NCBI RefSeq assembly: GCF_003665095.1
Contig: NZ_RCHV01000002.1
Span: 3,222,001-3,286,000 of the forward strand
Reading direction: 5' to 3'
Origin: Streptomyces sp. Z26
GTDB taxonomy: Bacteria; Actinomycetota; Actinomycetes; Streptomycetales; Streptomycetaceae
DNA: 64,000 nt
Shown here: piece by piece, positions 27,468-36,841 of the stretch
How the letters are laid out: every line of letters begins with the position of its first letter
Position numbering within the stretch: the stretch's first letter is position 1
Made by a program: the position numbers and the translations under genes
Notes under the pieces: model-generated
What the model saw: only the letters and a program-made list of their open reading frames with translations
The model's database searches: none
Told to the model about the DNA's origin: nothing

Positions 27468-28781
27468 TCAGGCAATACTCCGGGAACGCCTGAAACGGGT
27501 CATGGCCACCGCGACGGAGAGATAGATTCCAGCCACCCCGACGACCAGAAGCGGCGACTGCCCGTCGTGCGGCAGCACCAGCGCGGCCACCGCGGCGGCG
27601 CCGACGAACGCCACGTTGAACAACATGTCGTAGAGGGCGAACACCCGGCCGCGGTACGCGTCGTCGACCGACGACTGGACGGCGGTGTCCGTCGTGATCT
27701 TCGCGCCCTGGGTGACGACCCCCAGCACGAACGCCGCGGCCATCATCGGTACGGGGGCGAACAGCAGCCCCAGGAGCGGTTCCAGGACGGCGGCCGCTCC
27801 CGCGCAGGCCGCGATCCAGCCGAGTTGGCCGACGCGCGCGACGGCCCACGGGGTGATGAGCGCCGCGACGAGGAAGCCCACGGCGGAGACGGCGACGGCC
27901 GCGCCGAGCCACTTCAGTCCGTCGTCGGCGGCGTCGCCGCCGCTGCCGGACCCGGCGCCGTCCGCGCCGTTCGCCCAGGAGTACCGGCACAGCATCAGCA
28001 CCATGACCGTCAGCGCCCCGTAGCAGAAGCGCATCAGCGCCATGGAGGCGAGCGTACGGGCGGCCGTACGGCGTTCTGCCACGTGGCGCAGCCCTTCCAG
28101 CAGCCCGCGCGCCGTACCGGCGACGGCCGCGCCGAACCGCGGCTGCACGCGCGCCGGTTCGGGGCCCAGGGCATCGCGGGCCATGCGCAGGGACGCGAGT
28201 CCGGCGAGCAGGTAGACGGTGGCGGCGACGGTGACCACGAGCGCGTCGGAGGCGCTGCCGCCGGGGACCAGCAGCCGTACGACGAAGGCGACGCCACCGC
28301 CCGACGCGGCGGCCACGGTGCCCGCGGTGGGGGACAGCGAGTTGGCGATGACGAGGCGCTCGTCGTCGACGACCCGGGGGAGGGAGGCGGACAGGCCCGC
28401 GAGGATGAAGCGGTTGACGGCGGTGACCGAGAGGGCCGAGAGGTAGAACAGCCAGTCCGGTACGGCGCCGAGGATCAGCGCGGCCGTACCGAGCGCCAGC
28501 ACCGCCCGCAGCAGGTTGCCGAACAGCAGCACCTGGCGGCGGCGCCAGCGGTCGAGGAGCACACCGGCGAACGGGCCCAGCAGCGAGTACGGGAGCAGCA
28601 GCACCGCCATCGCGGAGGCGATGGCCGCGGGGGAGGTCTCCTCCTCCGGGGAGAAGACCACATGCGCGGCGAGGGCCACCTGGAAGACGCCGTCGGCCAG
28701 TTGGGACAGCAGGCGTACGGCGAGCAGTCGCCGGAACCCGGAAAAGCGCAGCAGGGTACGGAGATCACCGGCGAGTGGCAT
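27468..28781 (-). CDS. MFS transporter
   Basis: 437 residues from ATG 28781 (an in-frame upstream start at 28799 is possible but has no better support). It begins L-R-F-S-G-F-R-R-L-L-A-V-R-L-L-S-Q-L-A-D-G. About 12 hydrophobic segments are visible, with the MFS loop motif G-V-L-L-D-R-W-R-R-R between segments 2 and 3. It resembles bacterial MFS proteins of the MFS_3 type, often annotated as exporters. The substrate is unknown. parS site 8 lies just upstream of the start. Confidence 0.85.
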   Translation of the reverse strand: MPLAGDLRTLLRFSGFRRLLAVRLLSQLADGVFQVALAAHVVFSPEEETSPAAIASAMAVLLLPYSLLGPFAGVLLDRWRRRQVLLFGNLLRAVLALGTAALILGAVPDWLFYLSALSVTAVNRFILAGLSASLPRVVDDERLVIANSLSPTAGTVAAASGGGVAFVVRLLVPGGSASDALVVTVAATVYLLAGLASLRMARDALGPEPARVQPRFGAAVAGTARGLLEGLRHVAERRTAARTLASMALMRFCYGALTVMVLMLCRYSWANGADGAGSGSGGDAADDGLKWLGAAVAVSAVGFLVAALITPWAVARVGQLGWIAACAGAAAVLEPLLGLLFAPVPMMAAAFVLGVVTQGAKITTDTAVQSSVDDAYRGRVFALYDMLFNVAFVGAAAVAALVLPHDGQSPLLVVGVAGIYLSVAVAMTRFRRSRSIA

Positions 28782-28808
28782 GCGCCCACCCTCACACACC
28801 CGCGCGCC

Positions 28809-28822
28809 GTTTCACGTGAAAC
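28809..28822. promoter_or_regulatory. parS: parS site 8
   Basis: Exact GTTTCACGTGAAAC, 27 bp upstream of the MFS gene start, and the rightmost parS seen in this window. Confidence 0.95.
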
Positions 28823-28910
28823 ATCGATCACAGCGCCCGCGACGGGAACGGCGCCCCGCACCGCCCCACACGCACCGCCCCCACACAACGCCCGTCACCC
28901 GAGGCCCGGT

Positions 28911-30440
28911 TCACCCCGCGGACGGGCTGCCCCAGCGCACGTAGCCGCCCTCGAACTCCGGGGCGTGGCTGTCGTCCGAGGCCCGCCGCCCGTGGCCGGC
29001 GAGTACGAACCGGTCCGGCGCCCGGTCCAGCACGCCCCCCGCGGGGTCGTCGGAGCCGTCGCGGCGGACCACGTCCCGTTCCGGCAGCAGCATGTCGCGG
29101 ACGACGACCGCGCACAGGTAGAGGGTGCCGACCAGGTGCACCAGGATCACGAACTGGTAGCCCTCGGGCGGCAGTCCGTGGTGCTTGTCACCGCTGGCGT
29201 TGTACGCGAGGTACATCCAGATGCCGAGGAAGTAGAGCACCTCGCACGCCTGCCAGATCAGGAAGTCGCGCCACCGGGGGCGGGCCAGTACGGCCAGCGG
29301 GATCAGCCAGAGCACGTACTGCGGCGAGTAGACCTTGTTGGTGAGGACGAACAACGCGATCACCAGGAACGCCAACTGCGGCAGGCGCGGCCGCCGGGGC
29401 GCGGAGAACGTCACGGCGGCGAGCGCCGCGCAGCCCAGCACCATGAGCACCATCGCGTACGTGTTGGCGTCCTCGATCGCGCTGCCCGTGCGCTGCGAGA
29501 GGATCAGCCAGAACGAGCCGAAGTCCACGGGTCGTTCCTGGCTGAACGTGTAGAACTTCTGCCAGCCGTCCCATGCCGTGAGCATCACCGGCACGTTCAC
29601 CGCCGCCCACGAGAAGACCGCGCCGCCGAACGCCGCGCCGAACGCGCGCCAGCGTCCCGCGCGCCAGCACAGCAGCAGCAACGGGCCGAGGATCAGCAGC
29701 GGGTAGAGCTTCGCGGCGGTCGCCAGGCCGATCAGGACGCCCGCGGCCAACGGTCGGCTCCGGGCCCACATCAGCATCGCCGCCGCCGTCAGGGCGACGG
29801 CCAACAGGTCCCAGTTGATGGTGGAGTTGAGGGCGAACGCGGGGGCCATCGCGACGAGCAGCGCGTCCCACGGGCGGGTGCGGTGCGTACGGCTGACGCA
29901 GACGGCGGTGATCACGGCGCAGACCATGAGCATGCCCGCGTTGACCATCCAGTAGATCTGCTCGCGGTGCACGATGTCGTCGCCACCGGGGGTCAGCACG
30001 GCGGCGATCTTCATGAACAGGCCGGTCAGGACCGGGTATTCGAGGTACTCCATGCCACCGGAGACGTCCTCCGGGATGCGGTCGAAGTACGGGACGAGGC
30101 CGTCGGCGAAGCCGCGCCCCTGGTAGAGGTGGGGGATGTCGGAATAGCACGCGTGTGCGTACTGGCTGGTCTGCCCGAAGAACCAGGCACCGTTGTAGCA
30201 GGGCAGCTTCTGGAGCATGCCCAGGGCGAACGTGGCCAGCATGACGAGCACCGTGACGCGTACGGGTGTCCACCAGCCCGCGTCCCCCGACCGCCGTCCG
30301 GCGGGCCCGCCGATCAGCTCGCTCCCGGCGGCCGCCACCTCGTCGTGCTCGGTGGGCCGCACCTCCGCCCGGCCCCGCGGGGCCCGCTGCCGCGGCGCCC
30401 CGCCCGTCGGGGCCTGCTGCTGATGGTGCGCGCTCGTCAT
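28911..30440 (-). CDS. Integral membrane GT-C-type protein (DUF2029/GT87-like)
   Basis: 509 residues from ATG 30440 (AGGATG upstream). After an N-terminal cytoplasmic stretch come about 10-12 hydrophobic segments. The loop Y-L-E-Y-P-V-L-T-G-L-F is typical of actinobacterial DUF2029/GT87 polyprenyl-phosphate-mannose-dependent glycosyltransferases. R-S-R-P-L-A-A-G-V-L-I-G-L-A-T-A-A-K-L-Y-P-L is also family-like. The acceptor is unknown; a role in cell-wall glycans is inferred from the fold and the neighbouring PBP gene. Confidence 0.82.
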   Translation of the reverse strand: MTSAHHQQQAPTGGAPRQRAPRGRAEVRPTEHDEVAAAGSELIGGPAGRRSGDAGWWTPVRVTVLVMLATFALGMLQKLPCYNGAWFFGQTSQYAHACYSDIPHLYQGRGFADGLVPYFDRIPEDVSGGMEYLEYPVLTGLFMKIAAVLTPGGDDIVHREQIYWMVNAGMLMVCAVITAVCVSRTHRTRPWDALLVAMAPAFALNSTINWDLLAVALTAAAMLMWARSRPLAAGVLIGLATAAKLYPLLILGPLLLLCWRAGRWRAFGAAFGGAVFSWAAVNVPVMLTAWDGWQKFYTFSQERPVDFGSFWLILSQRTGSAIEDANTYAMVLMVLGCAALAAVTFSAPRRPRLPQLAFLVIALFVLTNKVYSPQYVLWLIPLAVLARPRWRDFLIWQACEVLYFLGIWMYLAYNASGDKHHGLPPEGYQFVILVHLVGTLYLCAVVVRDMLLPERDVVRRDGSDDPAGGVLDRAPDRFVLAGHGRRASDDSHAPEFEGGYVRWGSPSAG

Positions 30441-30458
30441 GCGCACATCCTGCCGCAC

Positions 30459-30498
30459 GAAGCCCCCGCCGGGTCCAGCCAGACCCGACGGGGGCTTC
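30459..30498 (-). terminator. Terminator between the PBP and GT-C genes
   Basis: 17-bp stem GAAGCCCCCGCCGGGTC / GACCCGACGGGGGCTTC with one G-U-type mismatch and a 6-nt loop. It follows the PBP stop by 94 nt and precedes the start of the GT-C gene by 18 nt, so the two genes are probably separate transcripts. Confidence 0.82.
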
Positions 30499-30591
30499 CC
30501 CGTGCTACGGCGCGTGCCGCGTCAGCGCGGCGGGTGCGTCGGCCTCTCGGCGTCGAGCCTCTCGGCTTCTCGGCCTCCGGCCTCCCGGCCC

Positions 30592-33255
30592 TCAGTCCCT
30601 CCGGGCGTTCGGGCCGCCGAAGAGGCCGCCGTCCGTGGTCCCGGCCGGATCGCCGGGATCGCCCGGGTCGCCGTTCGCGCCGCCGTTGTCCGCGCCGCCG
30701 TTGTCGGCGCCGCCGTCCTCACCGCCCGGACCGCTGATCGTGCCCTCGTCGTCGCAGTCGGGCTGACCCGGCAGGCAGCTGTCGGTCGGGGACGGGGAGG
30801 GCTTCGTCGGGGACGGGGAGGGGGACGACCTCGTCGGCGTCGGGGACGGCGACTCCGTCTCCTCGGTCTCCGACGGGGTCGGGGACGGCGTCGGGGACGG
30901 GCAGCTGCTGTGGCTGCACACCTTGTCGCCGATGGCGCCGGGCTCCGGGAAGTCCAGCTTCTGCTGGCCCTTCATGGCCTCCAGCATGTAGTCCGTCCAC
31001 ACCTCGGCGGGGAACGAGGCGCCGTGGATCTGCTCCAGGCCCGCCGTCCCGTACATGGTGAGGAACTCCTGCCGCTCCGCCTGGTCGTCCACCCGCCACA
31101 TGCCGATGGAGGTCGACAGCTGCTTGGTGTAGCCCGTGAACCACGCGTGCTTGTTGTCGTCGGTGGTGCCGGTCTTGCCCGCGACCGGGCGGTTCAGCGC
31201 CCTGGCCACGCTGCCGGTGCCCTCGTCGCCCTGGACGACGTTCTCCAGCATGCTGGTGATGTTGTCCGCGACGTTGGCGTCGAAGGCGCGCTGGGTCTTC
31301 TTCTCGTGCTCGTAGACGACCGCGCCCTTCTCCTTCACCTCCGTGACGGAGTACGGCTCGGTCTTCTCACCGCTCTGCGCGAACGTCGCGTAGCTGGAGG
31401 CCATCCGGATCGCGCTCGGCGCCGAGGTGCCCAGCGAGAACGCCGGGGTGATGGCGGACAGGCTCTCCTCGTTGACGCCCGCGTCGAGCGCGGACTCCTT
31501 CACCTTGTCGAGCCCGACGTCCATGCCCAACTGGATGAACGGGGTGTTGGCCGAGACCTCCATGGCCTGCATGAGGTTGATCTGGCCGTAGCTCTTGCTG
31601 TCGTCGTTCTTCTGGTGCCACTCCTCGTTGTCCTTGTTGAGCCACGTCTCGCCGTTGTACTGGAGGAGCTTGACCTTGTTGTCGCCGTTGTAGACGCTGC
31701 GCGGCGAGACCAGCGTCCGCTGGTCCATGCCCTGCTGCTCCGGCCCGTTCGGGTCCCGTACGCCGTCGCGCATCGCTGCGGCCATGACGAACGGCTTGAA
31801 GGTCGAACCGACCGAGGCGCCGGTGTAGTCGGCGTTGTTGGTGTAGTGCGTGACGGCGTCGTCGCCGCCGTAGATCGCGACGATCGCCCCGTCGCCCGGC
31901 TTCACCGACGCGCCGCCGAACTGGACGTACTTGTCCCGCTCGCGCTTCTTCGGGTCGAAGTTCTTCTTCTTGACCTTCTGGACGGTCTTCTCCAGGGCGA
32001 GCGTCTTCTCCTTGTCGAAGGTGGTGTAGATCTGGTAGCCGCCCTTTTTCAGCTTCCGATCCGTGATCCCGCTGTCCGGGTCGTTGGTGACGTTGTTGTT
32101 CGCCAGGTTGACCAGGTAGCCGATCTGACCCTTGAGGTTGGTGGCCTTCTCCGGGCGCTTGGGCATCGGGAACTTGGTGATGGCGTCGCGCTTGCCGCTC
32201 TCCAGCCGTCCCGTCTTGACCTCGCGGTCGAGGATCCACGACCAACGCGCCTTCGCGCGCTCGGTGTTGGCCTCCGGCGTCTGGAGCGCGCCGCCGCCCT
32301 CGCCGCCGTGCGGGTCGTAGAGGTTCGCACCGTTCAGGACGGCCGCGAGGAACGCGCTCTCGCTCGGGCTGAGGTCGATCGCGTCCTTGCTGTAGTACGC
32401 CTGGGACGCGGCCTGGATGCCGTACGCGCCGCGCCCGAAGTACGCGGTGTTGAGGTAGCCCGCGAGGATGTCGTCCTTCTCCTCGTTGACGCCCACCTTT
32501 ATCGAGATCAGCAGTTCCTTGGCCTTGCGCGACAACGTCTGCGACTGGTCCAGGTAGTTGTTCTTCACGTACTGCTGCGTGATGGTCGAGCCCGACTGGG
32601 TCTCGCCGCCGGTCGCCATCTTGAACATGGCGCGGCCGATGCCCATCGGGTCGACGCCCGGGTCGTCGTAGAACGACTCGTTCTCCGCCGAGATCACCGC
32701 GTCCTGCATGGACTTGGCGACCTGCGGGAGGTCGACGTTCTGCCGGTTCTGGTCGCCGCCGCCCGCGGTGACCATGCGGTCGCCGTTCGCCCAGTAGTAG
32801 ACGTTCTTCTGGGACTTGGCGGCCTCCTGCGCGTTCGGCACCTCGACCATGGCGTACGCGATGCCCGCGAGGCCCATCATCAGCGCGGCGAAGCCGACGT
32901 AGGTGCCCAACACCTGCTTCCACGACGGAATCCAGCGGCGGGCGCCCTCGCGGCCCGAGCGCGGGTAGTCGATGAAGCGCTTCTTGCCGGGCTGCGCCTG
33001 CCCGCGCCCGCGTGCGGCCGCCCGCCCGCCCGCGACGGCGCCCGAGGCCGCCGCGGCACCGGCCGCGCGTCGTCTGCCGCCGCCCTGCGGGGCGCCACGG
33101 CGCGCCTCGGCGCGACCGCCGGTGGCGCGGTCGGGCCCCTGCTCGTACGAGCCGGCGCTGGTGTCACGCGGCGGTGCCGCGCGGCGGCCACTCGGCGGTG
33201 GCTGCGACGCGCGCCTGCCGCGCCCCTGCGGCTGCTTTCGACGGTGCTCGCTCAT
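30592..33255 (-). CDS. Class A penicillin-binding protein (transglycosylase/transpeptidase)
   Basis: 887-residue bifunctional peptidoglycan synthase. The N-terminal ~105 residues are cytoplasmic and basic. One transmembrane segment is at about 110-135. The GT51 domain has A-E-N-E-S-F-Y-D-D-P-G and G-S-T-I-T-Q-Q-Y-V-K (about 220-230). The transpeptidase has the S-x-x-K motif G-S-T-F-K-P-F (about 480) and K-T-G-T-T-D-D (about 690). The C-terminal ~110 residues are P/S/T/E- and then G/D/N-rich, likely wall-spanning and disordered. Beyond a 437-base gap, padR-ino1 is divergent. Confidence 0.93.
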   Translation of the reverse strand: MSEHRRKQPQGRGRRASQPPPSGRRAAPPRDTSAGSYEQGPDRATGGRAEARRGAPQGGGRRRAAGAAAASGAVAGGRAAARGRGQAQPGKKRFIDYPRSGREGARRWIPSWKQVLGTYVGFAALMMGLAGIAYAMVEVPNAQEAAKSQKNVYYWANGDRMVTAGGGDQNRQNVDLPQVAKSMQDAVISAENESFYDDPGVDPMGIGRAMFKMATGGETQSGSTITQQYVKNNYLDQSQTLSRKAKELLISIKVGVNEEKDDILAGYLNTAYFGRGAYGIQAASQAYYSKDAIDLSPSESAFLAAVLNGANLYDPHGGEGGGALQTPEANTERAKARWSWILDREVKTGRLESGKRDAITKFPMPKRPEKATNLKGQIGYLVNLANNNVTNDPDSGITDRKLKKGGYQIYTTFDKEKTLALEKTVQKVKKKNFDPKKRERDKYVQFGGASVKPGDGAIVAIYGGDDAVTHYTNNADYTGASVGSTFKPFVMAAAMRDGVRDPNGPEQQGMDQRTLVSPRSVYNGDNKVKLLQYNGETWLNKDNEEWHQKNDDSKSYGQINLMQAMEVSANTPFIQLGMDVGLDKVKESALDAGVNEESLSAITPAFSLGTSAPSAIRMASSYATFAQSGEKTEPYSVTEVKEKGAVVYEHEKKTQRAFDANVADNITSMLENVVQGDEGTGSVARALNRPVAGKTGTTDDNKHAWFTGYTKQLSTSIGMWRVDDQAERQEFLTMYGTAGLEQIHGASFPAEVWTDYMLEAMKGQQKLDFPEPGAIGDKVCSHSSCPSPTPSPTPSETEETESPSPTPTRSSPSPSPTKPSPSPTDSCLPGQPDCDDEGTISGPGGEDGGADNGGADNGGANGDPGDPGDPAGTTDGGLFGGPNARRD

Positions 33256-33539
33256 TGGAAACAGCTACTCCTCGGGCAGGCGGCACACACACGCCTGAAG
33301 GCGGCAGTTGACATCTTGGTCCCCCTGCGCGCACCCCGCCGCGACCACGCCGCGGGGCACACCGCACCCAGGACGAGGACGCCTGGCGGCGCCGCACGGT
33401 TCCCGGTTGGTGGTCTGCACAGCGGACAGACTACGCAGCTCCAAAACCCTCCTTAGCGAACATACGGTGCATCAGGTACAAGCCGACTCCCCGAATGGTC
33501 AATGTGAGTCCCTTCACCACCGTCACCTCCGGTGCCCTC
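33256..33539. other. Left part of the PBP-padR divergent gap
   Basis: Part of a 437-base gap (33256-33692). It should hold the PBP promoter and leader. I see no convincing gene and no clear promoter here. The right part of the gap carries the padR promoter and operator. Confidence 0.4.
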
Positions 33540-33593
33540 TTGTCGTGGACGAGGGGTTCGTCCTATCGTCTGGATGTATCGAGGCGATACATC
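33540..33593 (+). promoter_or_regulatory. padR promoter and PadR-type operator
   Basis: -35-like TTGTCG (33540-33545) and -10-like TATCGT (33564-33569) 18 bp apart. Just downstream is the perfect inverted repeat GATGTATCG-AGG-CGATACATC (33573-33593). TGTATC/GATACA-type palindromes are bound by PadR proteins, so the site suggests autoregulation. A half-site, GTACATCGG, follows near 33600. Confidence 0.7.
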
Positions 33594-33692
33594 AGGCCGG
33601 TACATCGGTCTGACACGACGCCCGATGCGCGCCACCCGCCACCGGTACGCGGGACGTACGGCATCTTCGGCAGGCGGGAGCGGGGGGAAGGT

Positions 33693-34358
33693 ATGAGCAG
33701 ACGCGCCGGCATCCTGGAGTTCGCCGTTCTCGGGCTGCTCCGCGAATCCCCCATGCACGGGTACGAGTTGCGGAAGCGGCTCAACACCTCGCTGGGCGTC
33801 TTCCGAGCGTTCAGCTACGGCTCCCTCTACCCGTGCCTCAAGACGCTCGTCCAGCAGGGCTGGTTGATCGAGGAGTCCGGCAACGCGTCCGAGGACCCCC
33901 TCGCGGCCCCGCTCGCCGGGCGCCGGGCGAAGATCGTCTACCGGCTCACCGCGGACGGCAAGGAGCACCTCGAGGAGCTTCTCGCCCAGACCGGCCCGGA
34001 CGCGTGGGAGGACGAGCACTTCGGCATCCGCTTCGCGTTCTTCGGCCAGACCTCGCGCGACGTGCGGGTGCGCGTACTGGAGGGCCGCCGCAGCCGGTTG
34101 GAGGAGCGCCTCGCGAAGATGCGCGCCTCCCTGACCCGTACCGGCGAGCGGCTGGACGACTACACCCTCGAACTCCAGCGCCACGGCATGGAGTCCGTGG
34201 AGCGCGAGGTCCGCTGGCTCAACGAGCTGATCGAGAGCGAGCGGTCCGGGCTCGACCGGCGCCGTGAGGCGACGGCAGAGCGCACGTCAGAAGAGACGGG
34301 CGGGCAGCCCCGGCACCGGGGTGGTACCCGACCGGACCCGTCCGACGACATCACATGA
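33693..34358 (+). CDS. PadR-family transcriptional regulator
   Basis: 221 residues from ATG 33693, with GGGGGAAGG upstream. The N-terminal winged helix reads [20 protein letters not shown] and [10 protein letters not shown]. The C-terminal helices form the PadR dimerisation domain, and a polar tail follows. Its stop overlaps an in-frame ATG of the next frame, and the ino1 start is 47 nt downstream, so it probably shares a transcript with ino1. An operator-like palindrome lies in its leader. Confidence 0.92.
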   Translation: MSRRAGILEFAVLGLLRESPMHGYELRKRLNTSLGVFRAFSYGSLYPCLKTLVQQGWLIEESGNASEDPLAAPLAGRRAKIVYRLTADGKEHLEELLAQTGPDAWEDEHFGIRFAFFGQTSRDVRVRVLEGRRSRLEERLAKMRASLTRTGERLDDYTLELQRHGMESVEREVRWLNELIESERSGLDRRREATAERTSEETGGQPRHRGGTRPDPSDDIT

Positions 34359-34405
34359 GCGCCGCACTGGGCGGCTTCATCGAGCACACACAGGGAGCAA
34401 CGGGA

Positions 34406-35488
34406 ATGGGTTCGGTTCGTGTAGCCATTGTCGGCGTGGGCAACTGCGCCGCCTCGCTGGTACAGGGCGTCGAGTACTACAAGGACGCCGACCCGGACAG
34501 CAAGGTCCCGGGCCTCATGCACGTCCAGTTCGGTGACTACCACGTGCGCGACATCGAGTTCGTCGCCGCCTTCGACGTGGACGCGAAGAAGGTCGGCCTC
34601 GACCTGGCGGACGCCATCGGCGCCAGCGAGAACAACACCATCAAGATCTGCGACGTGCCCCGCTCGGGCGTCCAGGTGCAGCGCGGCCACACCAACGACG
34701 GTCTCGGCAAGTACTACCGCGAGACCATCGAGGAGTCCACCGAGGAGCCCGTGGACATGGTCCGCGCGCTCAAGGACAGCGGCGCCGACGTGCTGGTGTG
34801 CTACCTGCCGGTCGGCTCGCAGACCGCCGTGGAGTACTACGCGCAGGTCGCCATCGACGCGAAGGTCGCCTTCGTCAACGCGCTGCCCGTGTTCATCGCC
34901 GGCACCAAGGAGTGGGCCGACAAGTTCACCGAGGCGGGCGTCCCGATCGTCGGTGACGACATCAAGTCCCAGGTGGGCGCCACCATCACGCACCGCGTGA
35001 TGGCCAAGCTGTTCGAGGACCGGGGCGTCGTCCTGGACCGCACCATGCAGCTGAACGTCGGCGGCAACATGGACTTCAAGAACATGCTGGAGCGGGAGCG
35101 GCTGGAGTCCAAGAAGATCTCGAAGACGCAGGCCGTCACCTCGCAGATCCCCGACCGCGACCTCGGCGCGGACAACGTGCACATCGGCCCGTCGGACTAC
35201 GTGGCGTGGCTCGACGACCGCAAGTGGGCGTACGTACGCCTGGAGGGGCGCGCGTTCGGCGACGTGCCGCTCAACCTGGAGTACAAGCTGGAGGTCTGGG
35301 ACTCGCCGAACTCGGCGGGCGTCATCATCGACGCGCTGCGCGCCGCGAAGATCGCGAAGGACCGCGGCCTCGGCGGCCCGGTGCTCTCCGCGTCCTCGTA
35401 CTTCATGAAGTCCCCGCCGGTGCAGTACTTCGACGACGAGGCCCGGCGGAACGTCGAGGCGTTCATCAACGGCGACGTCGAGAGCTGA
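34406..35488 (+). CDS. ino1: Inositol-3-phosphate synthase
   Basis: 360 residues from ATG 34406 (GGGAGC upstream); an earlier in-frame ATG at 34355 overlaps the padR stop. The enzyme converts glucose 6-phosphate to 1D-myo-inositol 3-phosphate, the precursor of mycothiol and phosphatidylinositol. The NAD motif [12 protein letters not shown] is at the N-terminus. Family segments [22 protein letters not shown] and S-S-Y-F-M-K-S-P-P are all present. A PIG-L deacetylase gene lies 11 kb away, but no other mycothiol gene is seen. Confidence 0.95.
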   Translation: MGSVRVAIVGVGNCAASLVQGVEYYKDADPDSKVPGLMHVQFGDYHVRDIEFVAAFDVDAKKVGLDLADAIGASENNTIKICDVPRSGVQVQRGHTNDGLGKYYRETIEESTEEPVDMVRALKDSGADVLVCYLPVGSQTAVEYYAQVAIDAKVAFVNALPVFIAGTKEWADKFTEAGVPIVGDDIKSQVGATITHRVMAKLFEDRGVVLDRTMQLNVGGNMDFKNMLERERLESKKISKTQAVTSQIPDRDLGADNVHIGPSDYVAWLDDRKWAYVRLEGRAFGDVPLNLEYKLEVWDSPNSAGVIIDALRAAKIAKDRGLGGPVLSASSYFMKSPPVQYFDDEARRNVEAFINGDVES

Positions 35489-35490
35489 GC

Positions 35491-35518
35491 CCCGCGTCCA
35501 CCCGAGGGTGAACGCGGG
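35491..35518 (+). terminator. Terminator just after ino1
   Basis: 13-bp stem CCCGCGTCCACCC / GGGTGAACGCGGG with one mismatch and a 2-nt loop, starting 2 nt after the ino1 stop codon. Confidence 0.65.
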
Positions 35519-35617
35519 CGCGCGCCCGACCCGTCGAGGTGCGGCGGTGGTCCCGGACAGGTGCCGGGTCCACCGCCCGCCGGTCGTACGGGCACGGGAC
35601 GGGCGCGGCACGGGCAC

Positions 35618-35646
35618 GGGGGCGTACGGGATACCCGTACGCCCCC
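35618..35646. terminator. Terminator between ino1 and the racemase-fold gene
   Basis: Perfect 13-bp stem GGGGGCGTACGGG / CCCGTACGCCCCC with the 3-nt loop ATA, placed for the convergent genes on either side. Both arms contain the CGTACG-type motif. Confidence 0.75.
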
Positions 35647-35671
35647 GGCCCGTCCGCCGTACGCCCGCCGC

Positions 35672-36703
35672 TCAGCGGTCGACCGTACGGTCCACCATCG
35701 TCGTCGTGTGCCGCAGGTGCGCGACCAGCTCCTCGCCCACCCTCGGCTCCGGCGCGTCGTCCGGCACGAACAGGATCGACACCTGCATGTGCGGCGGCTC
35801 CGCGAACCACCGCTGCTTGCCGCCCCAGACGAACGGCGACAGGTTCCGGTTGACGGTCGCCAGCCCGGCCCGCGCGACGCCCTTGGCGCGCGACGTCATG
35901 CCGTGCAGCGCCTTCGGCGCCTCCAGCCCCACGCCGTGCGACGTGCCGCCCGCCACCACGACGAGCCAGCCGTCCCCGGCGGTCCGCTGCTGCCGGTAGC
36001 CGAAGCGGTCGCCGCGGCTCACCCGCGTCACGTCCAGCACGGACCCCCGGTACTCGGTCGCCTGGTGGTCCCCGAGCCAGAGGTGCGTGCCGATGCGCGC
36101 GCGGAAGTTCGTCTGCGGGAACTGCTGCTGGAGCCGCGCGAACTCGTCCGGCTTCAGATGGCTGACGAACATCGTCTCCAGCGGCAGCCGCGCCGCGCGC
36201 AGCCGGTCCATCCAGCCGATGACCTCGTCCACCGCGTCCGTGCCGTCCGTGCGGTCCAGCGGCAGGTGGATCGCGAAGCCCTCCAGGCGCACCTCGTCTA
36301 TGGCGGCGTGCAGCCGCCCCAGGTCCGCCTCGGTGACGCCGTGCCGCTTCATGCTGCTCATGACCTCGATGACCACGCGGGCCCCGCGCAGCAGCCCCAC
36401 GCCCTCCACCGAGGACACCGAGCGGATCACCCGGTCCGGCAGCGGCACGGGCTCCTCGTCCCGCCGGTACGGCGTCAGCACCAGCAGGTCACCGCCGAAG
36501 AAGTCCTTGGTGCGCGCGGCCTCGTACGTCGTCCCGACGGCCATCACGTCCGAGCGGAAGCGGCTGACCTCGTCGGAGAGCCGCTCGTGGCCGAAGCCGT
36601 AGCCGTTGCCCTTGCAGACCGGGACGATGCCGGGGAACTGCTGGATCACCGACTGCTGGTGCACCCGCCAGCGATCGGTGTCGACATAGAGGGTGAGCGC
36701 CAT
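35672..36703 (-). CDS. Alanine-racemase-fold PLP protein
   Basis: 343 residues, close in length to alanine racemases. The N-terminal PLP-lysine motif is V-C-K-G-N-G-Y-G-F-G (canonical V-K-A-x-A-Y-G-H-G). H-L-P-L-D-R-T-D-G and G-T-H-L-W-L-G-D resemble the TIM barrel of the family. The conserved C-terminal tyrosine region of true Alr is not clear. It lies next to femX in Streptomyces and may act on cell-wall amino acids, but the substrate is unknown. ATG 36703 is supported by GAGCAGAAAGG upstream. Confidence 0.8.
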   Translation of the reverse strand: MALTLYVDTDRWRVHQQSVIQQFPGIVPVCKGNGYGFGHERLSDEVSRFRSDVMAVGTTYEAARTKDFFGGDLLVLTPYRRDEEPVPLPDRVIRSVSSVEGVGLLRGARVVIEVMSSMKRHGVTEADLGRLHAAIDEVRLEGFAIHLPLDRTDGTDAVDEVIGWMDRLRAARLPLETMFVSHLKPDEFARLQQQFPQTNFRARIGTHLWLGDHQATEYRGSVLDVTRVSRGDRFGYRQQRTAGDGWLVVVAGGTSHGVGLEAPKALHGMTSRAKGVARAGLATVNRNLSPFVWGGKQRWFAEPPHMQVSILFVPDDAPEPRVGEELVAHLRHTTTMVDRTVDR

Positions 36704-36841
36704 GACGGGACGGGGACCTTTCTGCTCAAAGGGGTACGGGGGTGGGGGCCGCGGGACGTGTCCGTACGGAGAGTCGTGGCGGCGGTACGGAGAGCGTACG
36801 GGACGGGCCGGTACGGGCGTACGGGCCGAACGGTCGTACGG

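Noticed and set aside
33573..33607. Three-copy direct repeat of a TACATC-like word before padR
   Set aside because: Only the perfect inverted repeat is convincing; the third element is a short half-site that could occur by chance.
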